Positions 57,002 through 64,000 of a stretch of 64,000 nt of DNA are shown here, in pieces. The first letter of the stretch is position 1, and each line of letters starts with the position of its first letter. This DNA is from Diphasiastrum complanatum (taxonomy: Eukaryota > Streptophyta > Lycopodiopsida > Lycopodiales > Lycopodiaceae), in the NCBI GenBank assembly GCA_029204225.1, contig CM055098.1:22821367-22885366 (forward strand). Reading direction: 5' to 3'. A program made the position numbers and the translations under genes. The notes under the pieces were generated by a model, which saw nothing but the letters and a program-made list of their open reading frames with translations, made no database searches and was not told the DNA's origin.

Positions 57002-57860
57002 CTACATGCGCTGACCCATTGTTACATTCTCAAGAAACCCTTGAATATGTCGACATTTAGTTAAAAATAAAAGTTTAGTGGACTGCTTATAAAGATTGAT
57101 AATTTACTGCTTGTGAGGCCTTCCAAGGTAAAGCTAGATTCCTTCTATCATGCCAAAGAGCGAATAAACAGGTAAAGTAGTGTTTCAGTTTCAAAAGCGA
57201 TACTACATAGTAGAGCTGTGCTGAATTAGATACTGATTAGTGAGATCAATTGGGGAAATATATGAAATTGACCTCTCAGTCAACTGAACATTGGAATGCT
57301 ACCCTCCAAGCATAGGACTATCAACTCATATCAAGTCAGTTGTAAGTAGTTAGGATAGTAGGAATGCGGATTAACTAATTGAATCCGTCTCATAAATATA
57401 AAATGAATATATTTAGGAAAGAGAAAAAACTATGTGGCACTTTCTTGATTTCAATAGAGTTCTTTTTTCATGAACCTTGAGTTCTATTACTTATTCTACT
57501 AAGGCTTTGTAATATCTATGTCCTCTAGAACTCTTTTAAATATATTAAAACATTTGGATATAGGATTTGCAAGATCCATCTTTTAAACTAGAGCAGGTAT
57601 ATCATAGAAACATCTTGTGAGCCCACGTGTTGGTAATTACATATGCTCTTTCAATGATTACTATAGATGCCAGTGTTCTTGGAGATGTACAACAACTCAT
57701 TCAACACGGCACTTACAGTCACAGTTTTCCTGGTACAAAGCCCCAATTACTATAATTCCTTAAACAATGCTACTAGCAGAGCCTTACAGTTGATTGTACA
57801 TGTTGTTCTACTTAATGCATTGGTATAGTCAGTCCCTACCGATGATAATTAGCATGCATG
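57002..57860. other. Upstream RF2 intron or gene-proximal sequence
   Basis: No confident upstream RF2 exon was found. Minus-strand candidates are the stretch directly before 57001 and a short ALWHDRRN-like frame near 57140-57160. The remainder is AT-rich. Confidence 0.4.
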
Positions 57861-58317
57861 GTCAGTTACGGACTACAGGATACAGGCCTACTGGGCTACT
57901 CTGCATATATTCCGCAGGCCTCTTTACATTTACTGTTGGTTATGTATATTTCTGGTTACGCATTTTATATTAGTCATGTACAGGCCCCAGAGCCTTTTTA
58001 TATGCTTATGACCCGCACTGGGTCCTTTTTTATGACATTGACTGGCCTTGGGCCCTTATTATATGGTTATATGTGGACTGGGGGCTCGTAGGAGGGCGCA
58101 CTATTTTCCCTCCACATTTTGCCTCCCTTTACTTTTGAATTCCTATTTGGTAGGGTATTTATAGGGGCATTTGTACACTCATTTTTCAAATTATTGATTG
58201 GTATTGCTTGGGCTCTTCGTGGGAGAACCTATTGTCTTGTCTATTGCTTGTAGGGCTTTAGTCTATTGCTGTCTTTTATGCTTCATTGATTCAACCCCTG
58301 AAATTTTGATCATAACT
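57861..58317 (+). mobile_element. 5' LTR of gypsy 4 (left edge approximate)
   Basis: The right edge is set by the primer site at 58318. The last 138 bp (58180-58317) recur almost unchanged at 59751-59888. A TATA-like GGTATTTATAGG lies near 58153-58164. The left edge cannot be fixed. Confidence 0.7.
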
Positions 58318-58330
58318 TGGTATCAGAGCA
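58318..58330 (+). promoter_or_regulatory. Primer binding site of gypsy 4
   Basis: TGGTATCAGAGCA, initiator tRNA-Met type, adjacent to the LTR. Confidence 0.9.
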
Positions 58331-59074
58331 CTTTCCTGATTGCTGAATTTCAGATCTGATTTTTTGATTGGGTGCCCATTTTCCTTGCTGATTTTTCTCT
58401 CTTTGCTGAGGGCTTTCGTCTCTTTGCTTCAGCAACATTCAGCACAGTTTGGAAGAGGACCAACTCCCATCAGAGCATTTTTCTTGGCGGAGCTTTAGCA
58501 GATAGTTAGCAGAAGTACTTCCGCTAGATTTGGCGGCCGGAAAAAAAAAAAAAAAAATTTGGCAAATTATTTCCGGCGCCCAAGTTCCAAATCCTTTTCC
58601 CTCTTTTTTTTTTGAATCCTCCATTTGATTCAGGGAAAGGATTCCTAGCCATCTTTTCAGCATTGATTGGAGGCTGTCCAGCGCCCTACTTCATCATTTT
58701 TCAGCCATTGTTCCAGCAGAGTTTCAGCCATATTTCAGTTTTGATTGGAGGCTGTCCATCGCCCTATTTCATCACGTTTTCCACAGATTTCCAGCCATAT
58801 TTTCAGCATTGATTGGAGGCTGTCCAGCGCCCACTTTCATTCTCCTTGTGGTCACATTTTCCAGCCAGCTCTTCGCACACGCTTGGAGCTCTATCGAGAG
58901 GTATCTTTGCTGGTTTTTCCTTGCTTTTCACACCTTTTCTTGACATTTGTCATTTCCTTTCTTGCTCTTAGTGTCGTTTGTGTACCTAAAGCGTATTTGG
59001 GGTGACGACAAAAGTCCGCTACCTCCGATATTAAGCTTTTCTTACACTTGCTTCACTTCCTGCATTCCTTGACC
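58331..59074 (+). repeat. Gypsy 4 leader with repeated GATTGGAGGCTGTCCA
   Basis: Three copies of a roughly 65-bp unit occur between 58650 and 58860. Each has TTTCAGC(A/C)-TTGATTGGAGGCTGTCCA(G/T)CGCCC-type cores at about 58660, 58741 and 58808. An A homopolymer of about 17 lies at 58541-58557. There is no coding signal before the gag ATG at 59075. Confidence 0.75.
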
Positions 59075-59824
59075 ATGGATACTTCCCCTACATCTTCTGA
59101 GCCTTGCATACCGTCTTCCACTTACCTTGACGAAGTACGGCATGAATTCCGAGATCATCTTAGGGAAGCCATGAGTGATGTACGCACTGATTTACCCCAG
59201 GAGTTACGAGAGATGTTCACTGCTCTTTCTGCCCAGATTGCTACACTATCATTACAATCCAGTATTTCTCCACTATCTCCACCTGTTCCCCCACAGCGTA
59301 CATTTCCACCACCCGAGACTCCTTCATCTTCTGATCCTTTGCCACGAGACTTTAAGGATAAGGTTCAGCTTACTGTGTATTCTGGGTCATCCGATGGGAA
59401 TGAACTCGAGAATTGGTATTCTAAGCTTGAGACCTACTTCCTTATGTTTCCTAAGACTGACATTCAGCGAATACATTTGGCTGCTTTACATTTGGAGGGT
59501 CGTGCTGCTACTTGGTGGCGCATGTTTCGCCAGACGGCTTCACACCCTGGCCTTGCTAGTTGGACAGAGTTTATGACAGCACTCCGCCTAGCGATGATTG
59601 ATCCTCAGTGGCTTAATCGACAACGCAACATCTTTCGCAGTTTATCTCACACTGGTGACTTGGCTGCTTATACGACACGGTTTACAGAGCTTTCCTATCT
59701 ATCCCTAGATATTTCTACATTGGAGCTCATTTCTCGGGATGCTCCGGCTTCATTTTTCAGATTATTGATTGGTATTGCTTGGGCTCTTCGTGGGAGAACC
59801 TATTGTCTTGTCTATTGCTTGTAG
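59075..59824 (+). pseudogene. Gypsy 4 gag ending in LTR sequence
   Basis: The start is the ATG at 59075 (MDTSPTSSEPC). Residues 1-95 are a variable, Ser/Pro-rich N-terminus with a helical stretch (EVRHEFRDHLREAMSDVR). Residues 100-225 are the retrotransposon gag domain with WYSKLETYF, HLAALHLEGRAATWW and AYTTRFTELS. At 59751 the frame enters a copy of the LTR 3' end, so its last 24 codons (FRLLIGIAWALRGR) are LTR-encoded, then a stop. Everything from mid-gag through pol and most of the 3' LTR is deleted. Confidence 0.88.
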
Positions 59825-59888
59825 GGCTTTAGTCTATTACTGTCTTTTATGCTTCATTGATTCAACACCTGAGATTTTGATCATAACT
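59751..59888 (+). mobile_element. Partial 3' LTR of gypsy 4 (U5 end)
   Basis: It matches 58180-58317 with very few differences, starting at the shared string CATTTTTCA. The shared string marks the deletion junction and suggests microhomology or slippage. The following bases, TGGTCTCC, begin like a primer site but diverge. Confidence 0.9.
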
Positions 59889-60078
59889 TGGTCTCCTTGA
59901 ATAGCATACTTTGGTGGGTACTATCCAGCACATGCATATTATCATTGGCTATGTGAGGCTATGCACTTGATGTTTACAACAGCCTCTGCCACACATTCAT
60001 TACCTGGTAATTTTGCAGCAACTATTTCAACTTATTTCAATATATGCATCTCCTCATATTGCTAAAATTGAGGGCAAT
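59889..60078. other. Flank of gypsy 4, unclassified
   Basis: Short non-coding segment with no feature recognised. Confidence 0.4.
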
Positions 60079-60475
60079 TGTTAGACCATAGTCATACACA
60101 TACATGGAAGAGAACACAAACAACAATGATGAGGCATTATGATGAGATGTCCTCCAACTATGTCCCATTGCAAATGAACTAGGGTGCACTACCTACTTAT
60201 AGACAAAATAGTCTATGTCAAAAAGCAAAAGCAACCTTAAAGCAATTGCATAATTAATGTCTCTATGTAAGGTAAAAGCACCCACCACCTATATATAGCA
60301 AAACTTGTGCTCCAAATCAAGCATTAGAATCTCGAACTTGACTAACTAAATTCTAACTTGACTTTACGAAATATAGGTAATGGCCCCTAGTATTCGCACG
60401 CAGGCATGGCCCAATAATCCTAATTAATCCTAGATGACCACATTAGGGGTGACAATGTGAACATTAACTTTAACA
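60079..60475 (-). mobile_element. LTR (397 bp) of a minus-strand element
   Basis: In plus coordinates it runs TGTTAGACC to TTTAACA, so on the minus strand it begins TGTTAAAGTTAATG. It is preceded by the polypurine tract AAAGGGGGAG (60485-60476). A CTATATATAGG TATA box lies near 60288-60298. A related segment (GGAAGAAAATACAAAG, CCAACTATGTCCCATTG) appears near 61505-61556. Confidence 0.65.
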
Positions 60476-60485
60476 CTCCCCCTTT

Positions 60486-61374
60486 ATGCTTACATTGTTA
60501 CTACTTAAGCTTCATTTCATTTTGGGCTTGCCTAAGGAATACTAGCTTGAAGTCCGTCGTAACCAGCCACAGACCCTCGCAGATGCAGTGCGGTTCACCA
60601 GGATTTTTGACGATACGCATGCCATAACCCGCAAAAGAGCAACAAAGCCAAGTATCACAAACTTCTTTTCTAGACGCAAACAAAGGCCCATTGATGATAC
60701 AAATGATCAATCAGAAGATGAAATAGATATTCTAGTCAGAGACAGACATCGTCCCAGACGTCAGTGCATCAGACCGAGCCATTCCAGTAGGACGAGGTAG
60801 AGCAGGCGGCATATCGTTCACAGGTCCAGGCAGAGACAATTCCGCTGCTCAATCCAGAGCACTCCACGCTTTTGATTACGGCCTACTTCAGGGTTTCAGC
60901 TGAGATCTGAGACTTGTTTTACATCATGATATTGTGTGTTACTTTCCAGTTTAGTAGAGGGATATACATCATATTTAGTTCGAGTTGTTTATTTCTACTT
61001 AGTACATTTTCTTTTACAGAGACATTCTTTACATGCTCCTAGAGTATCATACACACTTGAGATGTACATTTATTCTGTCTTTTGTACCCTCAGATACTTA
61101 TAAGACATTAAAAAAAAATTCTTTCTTTCTTTCTCTCGCACGTGCACAAAACAAGTCTAAAAGGCCCAAATCGGGCTTCTAAGTTGCCGATTTGAATCGG
61201 ACCAATTTGAATCACAATTCATCGTTCGAATCGCCGATTCGTGCAACATTGGCAAAAAGCAATGAAATTATGTCTCACCCACTTTCTCCTTTACAGATGA
61301 TGGAAGACTTAATCCCTTGTAGATTGATTCATGTCATTGAGCATCTCCTTGCTCTCTCTAATCTTGAACCGAAG
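60486..61374 (-). other. Interior of the minus-strand element, no polyprotein
   Basis: Between the polypurine tract at 60476-60485 and the primer-site complement at 61375-61385, only about 0.9 kb of sequence is present and no gag or pol can be read on the minus strand. A 70-residue plus-strand frame (60588-60800) with FFSRRKQRPIDDTND is basic-acidic and not recognised. GATTTGAATCGG/GATTCGAATCG words cluster at 61183-61238. Confidence 0.4.
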
Positions 61375-61385
61375 CTCTGATACCA
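61375..61385 (-). promoter_or_regulatory. Primer binding site, minus strand
   Basis: TGGTATCAGAG read on the minus strand, followed to the right by an LTR-type boundary (TGTTAACAAAC at 61386). A second TGTTAGAAAACC boundary lies at 61434. Confidence 0.65.
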
Positions 61386-62405
61386 TGTTAACAAACCTTC
61401 CATGGATCAAGCATGTTTGAACACACTCTACCATGTTAGAAAACCGACTTATTCATGCAAGCAACCAAGATAAGATTCCTATTGCAGTGAAACAATAGCC
61501 ACGCACATATGGAAGAAAATACAAAGTGATGAGATGAACTCCAACTATGTCCCATTGTTGAAAAGTAATGCCTATTTTACCCCTTTGGCTAAGCACTAAT
61601 GTTGTTATAAGTTGTACATTAGTCATGGGGCATGTTATTAATTAAATATACGAAACCCCCCACTTGGCCAAGTAGCTCACTCATATGGTTGACACCTATA
61701 CATTCCATGCATGTACATGAGGTGCTTACCTCATAGGGGACTTATAACATTGTGGTAGAACATGCCCCATAATGTAAATTCGGTAATCATACTAAATAGC
61801 TATCACTACCAAAATAGTGCATATATTCATGCACATTTACTATTGACTAGAGTCAAACTCTAACTTAGACTATCATTACCAAAAATAGGCCCATAGTCAT
61901 AGCATGCAAAGGTTGGCCTTAGTTATCTTAATTAAACATTCAAGAGTAATATTTAAACATTACTTCCAGCACAAGCAGACGTCCACATTACTGTTACAAC
62001 TCTACTTACTGCAAACCTCTAGGTGTCGGTTAACCACCGTAGGACCTAATCCGGGTCCACCCTTCGTGCCCCGGCCTATGACCGTATCAAGCTGGATCCG
62101 ACCTCCATCCTAGACAGTGTCCCATACCACTACCTAGGCTCTCAGCCATCTCCTGCCTCAAGCTAGCACTCATCCTGGCCGTGCACACGCTCTCCATCCA
62201 CCTCCTCCTAGGCAGATAGAATGGATGGCAAATGAGTCCTCCTCCCCTTGTATACCTCCAAGGAGAGAGGCTCCAAGCCAAGTGCACACCTAGATCATGA
62301 CACGTGGCAACCATGCAGGTTCACGAGTCACCGGTCAAGTCTAGGCCCAGTCATCATCCAGTCTCAAGTTTGGGTTTGGGACCCAAGGGAGTTGGGTCCC
62401 TAACA
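61386..62405 (-). mobile_element. LTR region: 5' LTR remnant and chromovirus 3' LTR
   Basis: The left part (61386 to about 61560) resembles the LTR at 60079. The right part ends TCCCTAACA at 62405, so on the minus strand an LTR starts TGTTAGGGACCC next to a polypurine tract. The boundary between the two could not be found. The plus- and minus-strand frames here are short and non-coding. Confidence 0.5.
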
Positions 62406-62418
62406 TTCCCTTCTCCTT
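62406..62418 (-). promoter_or_regulatory. Chromovirus polypurine tract
   Basis: AAGGAGAAGGGAA on the minus strand lies between the polyprotein stop at 62433 and the LTR start at 62405. Confidence 0.8.
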
Positions 62419-62432
62419 AAAAAATTCCTTAT

Positions 62433-63183
62433 CTAAGGAAGAAAATCTGGGAATCTCAGTCTAAGGTCATGTTCTTTTTCCCAAGTATCATCATCCTCAG
62501 AACTTTCTTTCCAACGAACCAAGTACTCAATTACCTGCCGGTTTCTGAGCCCACGTTGACGTACATCAACAATGGCCTGTGGTTCCGTAGGTACAAAGGA
62601 TGTCAGGTCCTCAAGCCGAACTAATTCCTCCGAAAGTATCAAGTCATCCTTTCCACCAAGTCGTTCCTTTAAACGACTAATGTGAAAAACTGGATGTACC
62701 TTAACACCTTGAGGAAGTTCCAGCTGATAAGCATTCCGATGGAGTTTCCTTACTATACAGAATGGTCCTGCATAACGAGGTGATAACTTAGGACATTTTC
62801 CAATCTTTAATACCTTAGAGTCTTTTGGGATTCTAAGATATACCCAAGCCCTCCTCATAGACCCTAGGTTGTCGCTTTTGATTGGCGTAAAAGAGGGTCC
62901 TAAGCCGTTTTTACGTTATCGCGGGCAACAAGCAACGTTTCTTGCATATCATGCAGGAAATCTACTGTTGCTTTAACATTTAGGCTTTGAGGCCCACTAC
63001 AATGGGAGCCCTAGGCTGGAAACCATACATCAGAGAAAATGGACTAAAACCTGTCGCTGAGTGCTTTGCGCTGTTATACGCAAACTCAATCATTGGAAGG
63101 TACCTTTCCCAATCCGACTATCTCCTGAAAACATATGCCCGAAGCATATCTTCCATAGACTGGTTCGTCCTCTCTATCTAACA
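62433..63183 (-). pseudogene. Chromovirus integrase C-terminus with chromodomain
   Basis: The right part, in a broken frame, reads [28 protein letters not shown] and MYGFQPRAP, the end of the gypsy integrase core. The intact frame 62858-62433 starts near VYLRIPKDSKVLKIGKCPKL (GPY/F-type region with KLSPRYAGPFCI). It then has HPVFHISRLKERLG and a chromodomain with DVRQRGLRNRQVIEYLVRWK and DDDTWEKE. Chromodomains steer integration to marked chromatin in this clade. It is cut on the right at about 63183; RT, RNase H and most of the integrase are missing. Confidence 0.88.
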
Positions 63184-63189
63184 AGGTTA

Positions 63190-63295
63190 CACCCCGATTC
63201 GAACCAGTCGATTCGAACCGGCCGGTTCGAACCGATTCTTTGAGGTTCGAACCGGCAGGCCAGGTTCGAATCGGAAAATGGTTCGAACCTATCTT
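63190..63295. repeat. Cluster of GGTTCGAACC-type palindromes
   Basis: About eight copies of GATTCGAACC, GGTTCGAACC or GGTTCGAATC occur in about 100 bp, several spaced near 10-20 bp. The core TTCGAA is palindromic and CpG-containing. The cluster sits at the broken end of the chromovirus integrase. Confidence 0.85.
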
Positions 63296-64000
63296 TTCCA
63301 TTTTTCAAAAAAAATTAATTTTTTCTGATGTACAAGTCATATATTCACTTTACAGATACTTAATAGCTAAACAATTTCCTCTAAATTTACAGATATCAGA
63401 ATAATCAGATCTCTTGTGACTTGTCGTATCAAAACATAATGACCCAAGTTTAAGAGAACTGCAGTAAGTTTTAACCATATCTAGGTACAAGGATCTGCTT
63501 GCTAAGGAGACTGTGGAGTTGGAACTTGCCACTTGGAACTTAGGGTTCCCGGTTTAGGAGTATAACTGAAATTTGAGCTCAAAGCTGATAATAGTGACTG
63601 GTGACTAGTCTCAGTCTGATATGGATAATGGTAGCTAGGTAGAGTCTAGACCGTAGGACCGTAGATTGTAATTTGTAATTTTGTTTCAAAGTTGAAAGTT
63701 GAAGAGTGAAGTTCAAACTTATTTGCAAATTGCAATGTCGAGATCGGAGAAAAGAATAAACAAGAAGGTTATGACAATGTTTGAGTCTCTTTGAGAAAGC
63801 CAAAAAAATTTAGGTTAGAAACTTAGATTCATCATTCAACATTGAACATTCTATATGTAACATAATACATTAAATACCAAAATCAAAATTGTAAAACCAT
63901 TAGTAATTACTGAATCCTGATATTAGATAATCGACGAGCAGACTACAGTTGACTTCAAGAATCAGAAATTAGAATCCATAATAATATATCATGATTCATA
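63296..64000. other. AT-rich sequence, nothing recognised
   Basis: No protein, RNA or repeat family is identified to the end of the window. A few CTGGTGACTAGTC / AGTCTAGACCGTAGGACCGTAG-type short repeats occur near 63590-63665. Confidence 0.5.

Noticed and set aside
56990-57004. RNA editing that would remove the RF2 stop codon
   Set aside because: Editing of this type acts on organelle transcripts, not nuclear ones. A splice acceptor or a true mutation is simpler.
57110-57165. A definite upstream RF2 exon (ALWHDRRN)
   Set aside because: Only a few residues resemble the conserved WDDR region, the rest does not align in memory, and splice sites are unclear. It is mentioned only as a candidate.
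60588-60800. A basic nuclear protein on the plus strand
   Set aside because: Short, unrecognised and inside a minus-strand LTR element interior; composition alone is not enough.

Overview
This window reads as nuclear DNA of a seed plant, most likely an angiosperm. It has a spliced gene for an organellar translation factor, many LTR retrotransposons of both plant superfamilies (Ty1/copia and Ty3/gypsy, including a chromovirus), CACTA-like debris, a TRIM element and long AT- and AG-type microsatellites. No bacterial-style operon, rRNA gene or CRISPR array is visible. The species cannot be told from the sequence.

Layout. 1-2.1 kb: a large diverged inverted repeat whose arms also resemble 14.4-14.9 kb. 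3.7-5.8 kb: a CACTA-like end with a degenerate transposon ORF. 6.1-10.0 kb: a broken gypsy element on the minus strand. 10.7-11.6 kb: a gypsy LTR fragment on the plus strand with a (TA)n(AG)n tract just after its TATA box. 13.66-14.15 kb: an LTR with a polypurine tract on one side and a primer binding site on the other. 17-33 kb: a nest of copia elements, all on the minus strand. It includes a gypsy element whose gag block is inverted, and two recent copia copies arranged in tandem and sharing one LTR. 36.2 kb: a 24-bp minisatellite. 36.6-41 kb: a copia element on the plus strand plus an inverted fragment of its own family. 42.7-49.3 kb: LTR, leader and gag remnants.

The only convincing host gene is on the minus strand between 50672 and 57001. 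It encodes the C-terminal two thirds of an organellar peptide chain release factor 2 (RF2/PrfB). Four exons carry the SPF stop-codon-recognition motif and the GGQ peptidyl-hydrolysis motif, and their splice sites join in frame. Its N-terminal exons were not found. The 5184-bp last intron holds an antisense gypsy element, and a 405-bp TRIM is nested immediately upstream of that element's gag ATG. The TRIM is complete: two LTRs, a tRNA-iMet primer site, a polypurine tract and a 5-bp target duplication GAAAT. Each LTR carries a tRNA-like sequence with consensus Pol III A and B boxes. This resembles the 5S-carrying Cassandra TRIMs but with a tRNA-derived module, and it is the most interesting object in the window.

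57.8-60 kb holds a gypsy element deleted from gag directly into its 3' LTR, so the gag ORF now ends in LTR sequence. 60.1-63.2 kb holds the LTR of a minus-strand element and the 3' end of a chromovirus (integrase, chromodomain, polypurine tract, LTR edge). The rest is AT-rich sequence with nothing recognisable.
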